A program made the translations under genes and the position numbers. A stretch of DNA of 26,861 nucleotides from an uncultured Collinsella sp. GTDB taxonomy: Bacteria > Actinomycetota > Coriobacteriia > Coriobacteriales > Coriobacteriaceae. The notes beneath the pieces were generated by a model. The model had not been told where the DNA came from. It did not search any database and worked only from the letters and a program-made list of their open reading frames with translations. This document shows positions 1 to 7,599 of the stretch, piece after piece. The DNA lies in NCBI GenBank assembly GCA_937982065.1, contig CALJMO010000044.1:1-26861 (forward strand). The letters run 5' to 3'. Within the stretch, counting starts at the first letter, position 1, and every line of letters begins with the position of its first letter.

Positions 1-55
1 GGGATTGGTCAATCTCGGCCGACTATATTTGGCTAAAATAATCCGACGCTAACAC

Positions 56-259
56 ATGACTGCGCTCCAGAGCATGGGTTTCGATGTGTTCCTGGTAACC
101 CACGATATGCTTAACGACAAAAAACAGCTAGACGCCATAGTCAAAAGCGTCTGCAGTCGTTTGGGGATTCGATATAAAGCCAAATCCGAGGCAATGAAGC
201 GCGCCGAGACGCGACTGCGAGCAAATGTTCTGTGCAACTGGTTGGAACTCGGAAATTAG
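56..259 (+). pseudogene. C-terminal remnant of an unidentified protein
   Basis: An open frame of 67 codons ends at a TAG at 257-259. The peptide (GFDVFLVTHDML, then a helical region, then NWLELGN) looks like the last strand and helices of a real globular protein rather than a shadow frame. There is no ribosome binding site before the ATG at 56. An in-frame TAA lies just upstream at 50-52, and the preceding bases in another frame (around 3-38) also read like protein (DWSISADYIWLK). A frameshifted or decayed gene entering from the left edge is therefore likely. The pattern resembles the final part of nuclease-fold or AbiEi-like proteins, but I cannot assign a family. Confidence 0.4.
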
Positions 260-311
260 CCGGCGACAAGGCGCTAGAACGACCTAGTTTTCCTGCTAGT
301 GAATTAGTATC

Positions 312-473
312 ATTTCAAAACCATGCCGGATTACGGGGCTGGACCCGGACCGGCCGTCCATACCCTGCATTTCGCTGAATGCGCAAGTCGTCTACCTGCG
401 GTTTTGATTTTACCGATTACGGCATGCTCGGGGGTTCCCGGCCTGGCCCCGTAAACCGGCATGGTTTTGAAAT
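312..473. repeat. Palindromic element, copy 1 (about 160 bp)
   Basis: The ends 312-334 and 451-473 are inverted repeats matching at 22 of 23 bases, and the pairing extends about five bases further inward. The centre holds the sequence TCTACCTGCGGTTTTG at 391-406. A second element at 1379-1538 has the same architecture and the same central sequence on the opposite strand, while its stem arms differ. No open frame with coding character lies inside. It could be a MITE-like repeat or a structured RNA. Confidence 0.6.
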
Positions 474-754
474 CGCCGGGTCGGCGGGAGCGCGATTGCC
501 CCCGATAATGGGCCCGGCGCCGGCGGGATGGTCGTTGGGCGGATGGCGGCCCGTGGGGTGGAAGCGAAAACCGGCGAGCGGCGGAACCCGAGATGCCCTG
601 GGGGCGCCGGGGAGGGGGGCGGCGGCAGCGCCGCCGCCCGCGGGGCGCGCCCCGCGGGCCGGATCCGGCATCGCGGGTCCCTTGCCCTCGAGTCCGCGCC
701 GCGCTCTCGTCCCAGCGGCGCCCGCGCCTCCGGAAAGTTTTTCCAAAATTGTCC
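474..754. other. Gene-free, extremely GC-rich stretch before tRNA-Ala copy 1
   Basis: I see no gene. Long open frames exist on several strands only because stop codons are rare at this GC content. The stretch contains GC palindromes, including a perfect 22-bp one at 637-658 and a GGC-rich hairpin just before it. A short motif, CCGATAATGGG, at 502-512 recurs at 1568-1578 before the second tRNA-Ala, so the two upstream regions are diverged duplicates. Confidence 0.5.
637..658. repeat. 22-bp perfect GC palindrome
   Basis: Bases 637-658 read the same on both strands and centre on GGCGCGCC. The site lies in the GC-rich spacer about 100 bp upstream of the tRNA-Ala promoter. It has no T tract, so it is not a standard terminator. 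Confidence 0.6.
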
Positions 755-783
755 TTGCATCGGCGGGGGAGTTCCCGTATAGT
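755..783 (+). promoter_or_regulatory. Promoter of tRNA-Ala copy 1
   Basis: TTGCAT at 755-760 and TATAGT at 778-783 are separated by exactly 17 bases and end 12 bases before the mature tRNA. The same two hexamers with the same spacing precede copy 2, although the spacer sequence has diverged. The preceding AT-rich block (AAAGTTTTTCCAAAATTG) is also conserved and may be an UP element. Confidence 0.8.
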
Positions 784-795
784 ACTTTCTCGCAC

Positions 796-868
796 GGGGG
801 CGTAGCTCAGCTGGGAGAGCGCTTGACTGGCAGTCAAGAGGTCAGGGGTTCGATCCCCCTCGTCTCCA
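796..868 (+). tRNA. tRNA-Ala(GGC), copy 1
   Basis: The cloverleaf is complete: 7-bp acceptor stem, anticodon stem CTTGA/TCAAG with loop CTGGCAG (anticodon GGC), and T loop TTCGATC. The acceptor stem contains G3-U70, the alanine identity pair. CCA is not fully encoded (CCC follows the discriminator A). The gene is identical to the copy at 1783-1855. Confidence 0.95.
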
Positions 869-884
869 CCCGAGCATTGAATGA

Positions 885-912
885 GGCTCCAACGCAAGTT
901 GGGGCCTTTTTT
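885..912 (+). terminator. Terminator of tRNA-Ala copy 1
   Basis: GGCTCCAAC and GTTGGGGCC form a 9-bp stem (one G-U pair) around a GCAA tetraloop, followed by six T. It starts 16 bases after the tRNA and is identical to the terminator after copy 2. Confidence 0.9.
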
Positions 913-1040
913 CATATCTATCGATTTACATCATGTGTTGACTGGGCAGCATCTTGGCGACATACCCATTGTTAATTACGAATATGAATGTTAATAACTT
1001 TACGTTTCTGGATAGCAAACCTAGTCTGCAGCGCCAATAA

Positions 1041-1070
1041 CAAAGAGGCCGGGCGTAATGCCCGGCCTCA
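1041..1070 (-). terminator. Terminator of the CAT-anticodon tRNA
   Basis: On the minus strand, GAGGCCGGGC and GCCCGGCCTC form a perfect 10-bp stem with a 5-base loop (1045-1069), followed by a short T run (TTTG). It lies 10 bases after the CCA end of the tRNA at 1079. Confidence 0.75.
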
Positions 1071-1078
1071 AAATACTC

Positions 1079-1154
1079 TGGTGGGCCCTCCGGGATTCGA
1101 ACCCAGAACCCAGGGATTATGAGTCCCCTGCGCTAACCGTTGCGCCAAGAGCCC
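1079..1154 (-). tRNA. tRNA with CAT anticodon (Met elongator or Ile2)
   Basis: On the minus strand a full cloverleaf is present: acceptor GGGCTCT/AGGGCCC, short D arm GCGC/GCGC, anticodon arm GGGGA-CTCATAA-TCCCT, T loop TTCGAAT, and an encoded CCA. The CAT anticodon serves either elongator methionine or, after lysidine modification of C34, the isoleucine AUA codon. The sequence alone does not settle which. Confidence 0.92.
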
Positions 1155-1172
1155 TTATGAACGGTGAATGCA

Positions 1173-1181
1173 ATTCTAGCA
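1173..1181 (-). promoter_or_regulatory. Extended -10 promoter of the CAT tRNA
   Basis: On the minus strand TGCTAGAAT gives a TAGAAT -10 hexamer with an upstream TGn extension. Initiation would fall about 12 bases before the tRNA. No good -35 is visible, which is typical of extended -10 promoters. Confidence 0.5.
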
Positions 1182-1378
1182 AAGGCAACTCAGGCCTAAT
1201 TTCTTCGCTTCACGTCGTGAAATACTACCATGCACGAGCAAGTCGCACAACGCAAGATCAAGTTCGATGCTAAACAACAGCTAATCTAGGCCCGTCGCAG
1301 ATAAGAAGTGTTTTATAAAAAGTTAAGGCCTTAAAATCAGGGCTTCAAGACATTTCAGCGTGAAATCAACCTGATGCC
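1182..1378. other. Gene-free spacer
   Basis: I see no gene or structured RNA here. A perfect 12-bp palindrome TTAAGGCCTTAA lies at 1323-1334. Base composition is lower in GC than the flanking blocks. Confidence 0.4.
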
Positions 1379-1538
1379 ATTTCAAAACCATGCTGGTTTA
1401 CTACGACGGATTGGCGACCTTCGACCACCGCGTGTTCTCAGTTTGCAAAACCGCAGGTAGAGAGTCCGACGGTTACACGAAAAGGCGTGCGTGGTCGAAC
1501 ATTCAAGATACATCGTAGTAAACCGGCATAGTTCTGAG
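1379..1538. repeat. Palindromic element, copy 2 (inverted relative to copy 1)
   Basis: The end at 1379-1406 pairs imperfectly with 1513-1538, sharing GGTTTACTACGA exactly. Further in, TTCGACCACCGCG (around 1427) pairs with a matching arm near 1485. The centre (1446-1461) is the reverse complement of the 16-base centre of copy 1. Arms differ between copies yet remain self-complementary. Confidence 0.6.
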
Positions 1539-1741
1539 GCGCAGATGAGGAACGGTTCGCAATCGGACCCGATAATGGGACTGGCGACGCATAGGAAATC
1601 CGGTTGCGCGGAGAGGGTCGCGTTCCGCGCGCCAAGTCGGCCGGCGTAGGGGCCGTGCGGGGGCCAGGCGCTCCGCAGGCTGGCCCGGCCCCGCGGGACT
1701 CCGGCGCCCGCCCCCCCCGGAAAGTTTTTCCAAAATTGTCC

Positions 1742-1770
1742 TTGCATCGCCGTCCGAGTTCCCGTATAGT
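1742..1770 (+). promoter_or_regulatory. Promoter of tRNA-Ala copy 2, probably also serving the ABC-F gene
   Basis: TTGCAT at 1742-1747 and TATAGT at 1765-1770 have a 17-base spacer. A C8 run at 1711-1718 and the conserved AT block AAAGTTTTTCCAAAATTG lie just upstream. No other promoter is evident before the ABC-F start at 1931. Confidence 0.8.
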
Positions 1771-1782
1771 ACTTCTTCGCAC

Positions 1783-1855
1783 GGGGGCGTAGCTCAGCTG
1801 GGAGAGCGCTTGACTGGCAGTCAAGAGGTCAGGGGTTCGATCCCCCTCGTCTCCA
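1783..1855 (+). tRNA. tRNA-Ala(GGC), copy 2
   Basis: It is identical to the tRNA at 796-868, with anticodon GGC, the G3-U70 identity pair and no encoded CCA. Identity between copies runs from the A before the tRNA to about 42 bases after it and then stops abruptly. This suggests recent duplication or gene conversion. Confidence 0.95.
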
Positions 1856-1871
1856 CCCGAGCATTGAATGA

Positions 1872-1899
1872 GGCTCCAACGCAAGTTGGGGCCTTTTTT
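1872..1899 (+). terminator. Terminator between tRNA-Ala copy 2 and ABC-F
   Basis: The 9-bp stem, GCAA loop and T6 are the same as after copy 1. It ends 31 bases before the ABC-F start codon. That leaves no room for a separate promoter between the hairpin and the ribosome binding site, so it may act as a leaky terminator or attenuator. Confidence 0.85.
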
Positions 1900-1930
1900 C
1901 ATATTGGCACACAAGGTCAAAGGCGGCACC

Positions 1931-3964
1931 ATGATCCTCCTGGTCGACAAGATCGAAAAAAGCTTCGGCGCACGCGTCCTCTTTAGCGGCGCGTCCTTCC
2001 AGATCAACCCCGGCGAGCGCTTCGCACTCGTGGGCCCCAACGGCGCCGGCAAAACTACCATGCTCAAGATCATCATGGGCATCGACAGTCCTGACGCCGG
2101 CCAGGTCCAGTACGCCAAGGACTGCCAGGTGGGCTACCTAGAGCAGGAAACTAATCTGGAGCAAAAGGACACCACCATCCTTGCCGAGGTCATGGCCGCC
2201 GCCAAGGAAATCCGCCGCATGGGCGAGCGCTCCAACGAGCTGCAGGCCCAAATCACCGAGCTCTCCGAGCAGGGCAAGGACGTCGACGCACTCCTCAACG
2301 AGTACGGCCAAGTCCAGGACCGCTTTGAGCATCTGGGCGGCTACGAGCTCGAGAGCAACGCCCGCAAAATCCTGTCCGGCCTGGGCTTTAAGGTCACCGA
2401 CTTTGAGCGCCCGTGCTCCGAGTTCTCGGGCGGCTGGCAGATGCGTATCGCGCTCGCCAAGCTCTTCCTGCGCCACCCCGACCTGCTGCTTCTGGACGAG
2501 CCCACCAACCACCTGGACCTCGAAAGCGTCCAGTGGCTGCGCGGCTTTATCGCCAACTACGACGGCGCCGTCCTCATCGTCAGCCACGACCGCGCCTTCA
2601 TGGACGCCTGCGTCGACCACGTCGCCGCACTCGAAAACCGTCGCGTGACCACTTACACCGGCAACTACAGCAGCTACCTCAAGCAGCGCGAGGACAACCT
2701 GGAGCAGATGCGCGCCAAGCGCGCCGCTCAGGAGCGCGACATCGCCCACATGCAGGTCTTCGTCGACAAGTTCCGCTACAAGCCCACCAAGGCCGCCCAG
2801 GCCCAGGAGCGCATCCGCAAGATCGAGCAGATCAAAAAGGAGCTCGTCATCCTGCCCGAGGGCCACAAGCACATCGACTTTAAGTTCCCCGACCCACCGC
2901 GCTCGGGCGACATGGTCGTGGGTCTGGAGGGCGTGTCCAAGTCTTACGGCAACAAGCACATCTACAGCGATATCGACCTCAAGCTCTACCGCGGCGAGCA
3001 CGTGGCGCTCGTCGGCCCCAACGGCGCCGGCAAGTCCACGCTCATGAAGATCCTCGCCGGCCTGGAGCCGCCCACCACCGGCACCCGGGACCTGGGCACC
3101 AACGTCGGCGTCGCCTACTATGCCCAGCACGCGCTCGAAGGCATGACCGAGTCCAACACCGTCCTGCAAGAGATCGACACCGTCACGCCCAAGTGGACCG
3201 TGCCGCAGCAGCGCAGCCTGCTGGGCGCCTTCCTATTTAGCGACAACGACGCAATCGAAAAGCAGGTTCGCGTCCTCTCCGGAGGCGAAAAGGCGCGCCT
3301 GGCGCTCGCCAAAATGCTCGTGGCCCCCGAGGCGCTCCTGTGCCTGGACGAGCCCACCAACCACCTAGACATCGACTCGGTGGATATGCTCGAAAACGCC
3401 CTGCAAAACTTCCCCGGCACCATCGTGCTGATCAGCCACGACGAGCACCTGGTGCGCGCCGTGGCCAACCGCGTGATCGACATCCGCGACGGCAAGGTCA
3501 CGGTCTACGACGGCGACTACGACTACTACCTCTACAAGCGCGAGGACCTCGCGGCCCGCGCCGCCGCCGAGGCGGCAGGGGAGAGTGCGCCTGCCACGGC
3601 CAAGTCCGCCAAGGTCACCGCGGCCCAGCCCGATGCGCCCGCCGCCGCCCCCAAGCCGGTCGAGGGCAAAAAGACCAAGGAGCAAAAGCGCGCCGAGGCC
3701 CAGGCCCGCGCTGCGCTCAACAAAAAGCTCAAGGGCGTGCGCAACCAGCTTAAGAAGATCGAGACGGAGCTCGACAAAAAGCGCGCCCGCTATGACGAGC
3801 TTATGGAGTTGATGGCAAGCGAAGAGCTTTATGCCGATCAGGATAAGTTCAACGCCGCGCTGGGGGAATATAACGGCCTTAAGCAAGAGCTACCTAAGCT
3901 CGAGGACGAATGGTTGGAGCTTTCCACCCAGATCGAAGAGGAGACCGCGCGTGAACTCTCGTAA
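1931..3964 (+). CDS. ABC-F family ATPase (translation factor type)
   Basis: The protein has 677 residues with two ABC ATPase domains and no membrane segments. Domain 1 has Walker A GPNGAGKTT (residues 35-43), signature SGGWQMR and Walker B LLLLDEPTNHLD. Domain 2 has Walker A GPNGAGKST (near residue 361), signature LSGGEKAR and LCLDEPTNHLD. Between them is a long charged helical linker, the P-site tRNA interaction motif region of ABC-F proteins. An Ala/Pro-rich tether then leads to a C-terminal coiled coil of about 100 residues, as in the YdiF/Uup-like groups. ABC-F proteins bind the ribosomal E site and relieve stalls, and some give antibiotic resistance. I chose ATG 1931, which begins the usual MILLVDKIEKSFG start after an AAGGCGG-like site. 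An upstream ATG at 1868 lies inside the tRNA terminator leader and is unlikely. The gene heads the long operon. Confidence 0.93.
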   Translation: MILLVDKIEKSFGARVLFSGASFQINPGERFALVGPNGAGKTTMLKIIMGIDSPDAGQVQYAKDCQVGYLEQETNLEQKDTTILAEVMAAAKEIRRMGERSNELQAQITELSEQGKDVDALLNEYGQVQDRFEHLGGYELESNARKILSGLGFKVTDFERPCSEFSGGWQMRIALAKLFLRHPDLLLLDEPTNHLDLESVQWLRGFIANYDGAVLIVSHDRAFMDACVDHVAALENRRVTTYTGNYSSYLKQREDNLEQMRAKRAAQERDIAHMQVFVDKFRYKPTKAAQAQERIRKIEQIKKELVILPEGHKHIDFKFPDPPRSGDMVVGLEGVSKSYGNKHIYSDIDLKLYRGEHVALVGPNGAGKSTLMKILAGLEPPTTGTRDLGTNVGVAYYAQHALEGMTESNTVLQEIDTVTPKWTVPQQRSLLGAFLFSDNDAIEKQVRVLSGGEKARLALAKMLVAPEALLCLDEPTNHLDIDSVDMLENALQNFPGTIVLISHDEHLVRAVANRVIDIRDGKVTVYDGDYDYYLYKREDLAARAAAEAAGESAPATAKSAKVTAAQPDAPAAAPKPVEGKKTKEQKRAEAQARAALNKKLKGVRNQLKKIETELDKKRARYDELMELMASEELYADQDKFNAALGEYNGLKQELPKLEDEWLELSTQIEEETARELS

Positions 3965-4247
3965 GGCCACCGCCGTGGCGATGAGCATCATCGCCATCGC
4001 CTGTCGCATCTGCGGCATTTTTATGAGCGCAATGACTGTGCTGCTGTGCTTTAGTGGCCTCACCGCCAAACTGCAGATCGTGGGCTTTGTCGTTGAGCTT
4101 TCGCGCGCGCTGCCGAGCGCCATCGCCGGCTACGGCGTCATCACGTCGCCCTTTGGCGGCGTGTTCCGCCTGGATTACGCCATCGTGGCCGTTATCCTGT
4201 TTGCGGCCGACTACCTGCTCTCGCGCGCCTCGCGTCGCGTCCGCTAG
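3951..4247 (+). CDS. Small two-helix membrane protein of unknown function
   Basis: This is a 98-residue protein starting at GTG 3951, which overlaps the 3' end of the ABC-F gene by 14 bases. A GAGGAG ribosome binding site stands about 8 bases upstream of the GTG. A later ATG at 3981 is possible but has no comparable site. It has two hydrophobic segments, roughly residues 12-35 and 70-88, with basic residues at both ends. I do not recognise the family. Translational coupling to ABC-F and the short gap to the M50 protease gene suggest co-expression only. Confidence 0.65.
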   Translation: MNSRKATAVAMSIIAIACRICGIFMSAMTVLLCFSGLTAKLQIVGFVVELSRALPSAIAGYGVITSPFGGVFRLDYAIVAVILFAADYLLSRASRRVR

Positions 4248-4256
4248 GGGAGCGCC

Positions 4257-4940
4257 ATGTCCAGCAGCTACATGATGAATCTGCTCGCCAGCGCCGTCGC
4301 CGTCATCATAGGTATTGTGATCCACGAGAGCGCGCACGCCGCCGCAGCCTGGGCACTCGGCGACAAGACGGCCCGTTCGCGCGGACGCGTCTCGCTCAAC
4401 CCGCTCAACCATATCGACCCGTTTGGCACCATCATCCTGCCGCTGCTCATGCTCGCAGCCGGAGGCCAGGTGTTCGCCTTCGCCAAACCCGTACCCGTCT
4501 ACCTCAACAACCTCAAGCACCCCAAGCGCGACGAGGTCCTGGTGAGCGTTGCCGGCCCCGCATCGAACATCGCCCTCGCGTGCCTCGCTGCCGCTCTCAT
4601 GCAAGTAACGTACGGAAACCTCTATGCAAGCATGTCCTTTGCCGTAGCGTCACAGATCATGAACTTCGGCGCCACGTTTATCGTGGTCAACCTGTCGCTC
4701 GCGTTCTTTAACCTCATCCCGATTCCGCCGCTCGATGGCTCGTCGATCATCGTGCCCTTCCTCAAGGACAAGGCGCTCGCCAACTACTACCGCCTGCAGC
4801 AATACGCCATGCCCATCCTCATCCTGGTGCTGTACCTGCTGCCCATGTGGACCGGCATCGACGTGATCGGTCGCTATTTCGACGTTACCGTGTATCCGTT
4901 CGCTGAGCAGCTGCTTAACTTCGCAATCGCCGGCATCTAA
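4257..4940 (+). CDS. M50-family (site-2-protease type) membrane metalloprotease
   Basis: The 227-residue polytopic protein carries the zinc motif HESAH (HExxH) at about residues 23-27, inside the first membrane helix. The second metal-site motif, NLIPIPPLDGS, lies around residues 155-165 and matches the NPxPPLDG signature of the short stand-alone M50 proteases of the YwhC/FtsH-associated type. A GPASN motif near residue 100 is also typical. These enzymes cleave membrane segments of substrates within the membrane, but the substrate cannot be predicted here. GGGGAGCG before the ATG is a plausible ribosome binding site. It directly follows the small membrane protein (9-base gap) and precedes scpA by 84 bases, an arrangement common in Gram-positive bacteria. 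Confidence 0.88.
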   Translation: MSSSYMMNLLASAVAVIIGIVIHESAHAAAAWALGDKTARSRGRVSLNPLNHIDPFGTIILPLLMLAAGGQVFAFAKPVPVYLNNLKHPKRDEVLVSVAGPASNIALACLAAALMQVTYGNLYASMSFAVASQIMNFGATFIVVNLSLAFFNLIPIPPLDGSSIIVPFLKDKALANYYRLQQYAMPILILVLYLLPMWTGIDVIGRYFDVTVYPFAEQLLNFAIAGI

Positions 4941-5024
4941 GGTAAACTTACAGGTCGACCGTGCAAAGCGGTCGTAACATGCACCCAAACCGCGCCGCGA
5001 AGGCGCCGTCAAAGGAGGTCGAAT

Positions 5025-5834
5025 ATGTCGTATCGCGTGTCGACGCAGGTCTACAGCGGACCGTTCGACCTGCTGCTGCAGCTGGTAACCCGCCAAAAAG
5101 TTGATATCGGCGCCATCTCCATCAGCGAGGTGGCCGAGCAGTACCTTGCCGAGGCCGAGCGCATCGAGGCGCTGGACCTGGACGTGGCGAGCGACTTTTT
5201 GTTGGTCGCGGCAACCCTTTTGGACATCAAGGCCGCCTCGTTGGTGCCCCAGGAAACCCCGCTCAAGACAGATGATGATGACGAGGACGACGATGACCTC
5301 GAGGGACTCAGTGCGCTCGACGGCGACGCCCTGCGCGAGGTCCTGATTCAGCGCCTGATCGCCTACAAGCAGTTTAAGGGCGCGGCGGCAGCCCTTGGCG
5401 CGCGTATGCAGGCCGAGAGCCGCATGCATCCGCGCGTGGCCGGGCCCGACCCCGAGTTCCTAGGCCTTATGCCCGACTATCTGGCCGGCATCACCCTGCG
5501 CGGCCTCGCCGTCATCTGCGCCGACCTGGACGGCAAGCGCCAGACCTTCCTGCTGGAGGCCGAGCACGTGGCACCGCATCGCGTGCCGCTCGACCTGACG
5601 GTGGCTTCGGTCGACCGCTTTACCATGGCGCACCAAACCTGCACCTTCCGCGAGCTGCTGGACGGCGACGCCACCACCGAGCAGCTCGTCGTCACCTTCC
5701 TGGCCATGCTCGAGCTCGCCAAGCGCGGCTCGCTCACGCTGAGCCAGGACGAGATCTTTGGAACCATTCAAATCAACCGCGTCGAGGGCGCCGAGGCATA
5801 CGTGCCCGGCGAGGGCCCCGAGCTCACCGAATAG
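5025..5834 (+). CDS. scpA: Segregation and condensation protein A (kleisin)
   Basis: The 269-residue kleisin bridges the SMC heads and binds ScpB in the bacterial condensin complex on the nucleoid. The N-terminus VYSGPFDLLLQLV followed by the VDIGAISISEVAEQYL helix is the family hallmark. An acidic linker (residues about 83-95, DDDDEDDDD) follows, and the C-terminal winged-helix part (ELLDGDATTEQLVVTFLAMLELAKRG) contacts SMC. A near-perfect AAAGGAGG site at 5011-5018 fixes the start at 5025. scpB follows after 12 bases, so the two are almost certainly co-translated. A 6-bp hairpin (CGACCG/CGGTCG) lies in the 84-base gap upstream, with no T tract. Confidence 0.95.
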   Translation: MSYRVSTQVYSGPFDLLLQLVTRQKVDIGAISISEVAEQYLAEAERIEALDLDVASDFLLVAATLLDIKAASLVPQETPLKTDDDDEDDDDLEGLSALDGDALREVLIQRLIAYKQFKGAAAALGARMQAESRMHPRVAGPDPEFLGLMPDYLAGITLRGLAVICADLDGKRQTFLLEAEHVAPHRVPLDLTVASVDRFTMAHQTCTFRELLDGDATTEQLVVTFLAMLELAKRGSLTLSQDEIFGTIQINRVEGAEAYVPGEGPELTE

Positions 5835-5846
5835 GAGCGACCAACC

Positions 5847-6575
5847 ATGTCAACCCTTTCCACGCTGGAGGCAAACAGCCTCAAAGGCGCCCTCGAGGCG
5901 CTGCTGCTGGTCTCGAGCGACCCGGTGAGTGCGCCCGCGCTGGCCGGCGCGCTGGATATCGCCCCCGGCGAGTGCGCGTCGCTGCTCGCCGAGCTCAAGG
6001 TTGAGTACGAGGAGGCCAACCGTGGCTTTCAGCTGCGCGAGGTCGCCGGCGGCTGGCGCCTGTTTACGCACCCCGCCTACCACGATGTGATCGAGGCTTA
6101 CGTGCTGAGCTGGGATACGCAAAAGTTGTCGCAAGCGGCGCTCGAAACCCTAGCCGTGATCGCTTACCACCAGCCTGTGACGCGCGAGGTGGTCAAGGGC
6201 ATCCGCGGCGTCAACTCCGACGGCGTCATCGCGTCGCTTGTGGACAAGGGTCTGGTGCGCGAGCTCGGCCGCGATCCCCAGCGCGGTCAAGCCATCATCT
6301 ACGGCACGACCAACGCCTTCTTGGAAAAGTTCGGCCTGCGCTCCACCCGCGACCTGCCCGATCTGGAGCAATTTGCCCCCGACGAGCAGTCGCGCCAGTT
6401 TATCCGCGAGCGTCTAAGCGGCCGCAGCATTCAGTCCACGCTCGAGGAGCAGGCCGAGGACCTGGACGAAGAGCGCGATCTGCTCGATACCGATGTTGAA
6501 GATGTTGAGGCAGTCGCGGACCTGGATACCCTGGTCGTCGACGAGACCTCGGAGGATTTGCATGACGAGGAATAG
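5847..6575 (+). CDS. scpB: Segregation and condensation protein B
   Basis: The 242-residue protein has two winged-helix domains and partners ScpA in the SMC complex. Recognisable parts are LKGALEALLLVSSDPVS at the start, the LSQAALETLAVIAYHQPVTR helix (about residues 92-111), and IRGVNSDGVIASLVDKGLV with the GRDPQRGQAIIYGTT turn. The C-terminal 45 residues form a strongly acidic tail rich in D and E. The TAGGAGCG site before ATG 5847 is adequate. Its last 14 bases overlap the start of the downstream pseudouridine synthase gene. Confidence 0.95.
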   Translation: MSTLSTLEANSLKGALEALLLVSSDPVSAPALAGALDIAPGECASLLAELKVEYEEANRGFQLREVAGGWRLFTHPAYHDVIEAYVLSWDTQKLSQAALETLAVIAYHQPVTREVVKGIRGVNSDGVIASLVDKGLVRELGRDPQRGQAIIYGTTNAFLEKFGLRSTRDLPDLEQFAPDEQSRQFIRERLSGRSIQSTLEEQAEDLDEERDLLDTDVEDVEAVADLDTLVVDETSEDLHDEE

Positions 6576-7533
6576 CGAAACAGGGGAGACGCGCGCCACA
6601 AGCGCCATGGGCGCCACAACGCCCGCAACCGACGCCCAGCCCGTCTATCCGCACACCATGCGCCTGCAGCGCTTTTTGGCGCGTGCGGGCGTGGCGAGCC
6701 GCCGCGGCTCGGAGGACCTGATGACCGCCGGCCGCGTGACCGTCAACGGCCTGGTCGCGACCGAGCTGGGCACCAAGGTCGACGTCGACCACGATCACAT
6801 CGAGGTCGACGGCATGCCCGTCAAGCTCAACCAGGGCGCCGTGTACTTGATGCTCTACAAGCCGACCGGCTACCTCACCACCATGAGCGATCCGCAGGAG
6901 CGCCCCTGCGTGGCCGACCTGGTCCCCCGCGACCGCTTTCCGGGGCTCTTCCCGGTGGGCCGCCTGGACCGCGACACCACGGGCCTTTTGCTCTTTACCA
7001 CCGACGGCGACCTGTCGCAGGATCTGCTGCACCCCAGCAAGCATGTCTACAAGACCTACCAGGCACTCGTGGACGGGCAGCTAACCGATCGCGATCTTGA
7101 GCCGCTGCGTCGCGGCATCGAGCTCGACGACGGCCTATGCCAGCCGGCGATCTGCCGCGTCATTAACGCGCGCGAGGCAGAGGCTGTGGCTCCGCAAGGC
7201 GTTAAGCCCGGCACCACGGCCGTGGAGGTCATCATCCGCGAGGGTCGTAAAAACCAGGTCAAGCGCATGCTGAGCAAGATTCACCATCCCGTGATCCGCC
7301 TGCACCGCTGCAACTTTGCCGGCCTGGAGCTCAAGGACGTGGCCAAAGGCTCGTGGCGCGAACTCTCCGACCGCGAGGTGCAGATCCTCAAAAGCGGTGG
7401 CATCCCTCCCAAGCAGGCCAGCGCCATACGCGGCGGCAAGCCCCAAGACACGCCCGCCAGCCGCACGCGTCACCACGGCAGCCACGGCTCCGCACCCAAG
7501 CGCAACACCTACCGCGAGCGCTACACCGGCTAG
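6562..7533 (+). CDS. rluB: 23S rRNA pseudouridine synthase, RluB/RsuA type
   Basis: The 323-residue protein starts at ATG 6562, inside the scpB tail, with GGAGG at 6551-6555. After about 30 variable residues comes an S4 RNA-binding domain (RLQRFLARAGVASRRGSED, then AGRVTVNG). The catalytic domain follows, with the motif GRLDRDTTGLLLFTTDG containing the active aspartate, and EGRKNQVKRMLSKIHHPV typical of the RsuA/RluB/RluE/RluF branch. The family isomerises uridine in rRNA, and in scpAB neighbourhoods it is normally RluB (position 2605 in E. coli numbering). The basic C-terminal tail (about residues 285-323) is disordered and rich in R, H, S and P. The scpA-scpB-rluB order is widely conserved in Gram-positive bacteria. 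Confidence 0.9.
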   Translation: MTRNSETGETRATSAMGATTPATDAQPVYPHTMRLQRFLARAGVASRRGSEDLMTAGRVTVNGLVATELGTKVDVDHDHIEVDGMPVKLNQGAVYLMLYKPTGYLTTMSDPQERPCVADLVPRDRFPGLFPVGRLDRDTTGLLLFTTDGDLSQDLLHPSKHVYKTYQALVDGQLTDRDLEPLRRGIELDDGLCQPAICRVINAREAEAVAPQGVKPGTTAVEVIIREGRKNQVKRMLSKIHHPVIRLHRCNFAGLELKDVAKGSWRELSDREVQILKSGGIPPKQASAIRGGKPQDTPASRTRHHGSHGSAPKRNTYRERYTG

Positions 7534-7599
7534 GCAACCCGCCGCGCCCCAACGCCCGCGAACCATACCAGCACGCCAACCATCGAAAGGAAGCATTGC

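Noticed and set aside
331..915. A 194-residue minus-strand open frame with GGDEGDRTPDLLTASQAL
   Set aside because: It is the antisense translation of tRNA-Ala, a well-known false protein. The same peptide appears at 1438-2118 over the second copy.
1058..1273. Plus-strand frame with WALRDSNPEPRDYES
   Set aside because: This is the antisense translation of the CAT-anticodon tRNA, not a gene.
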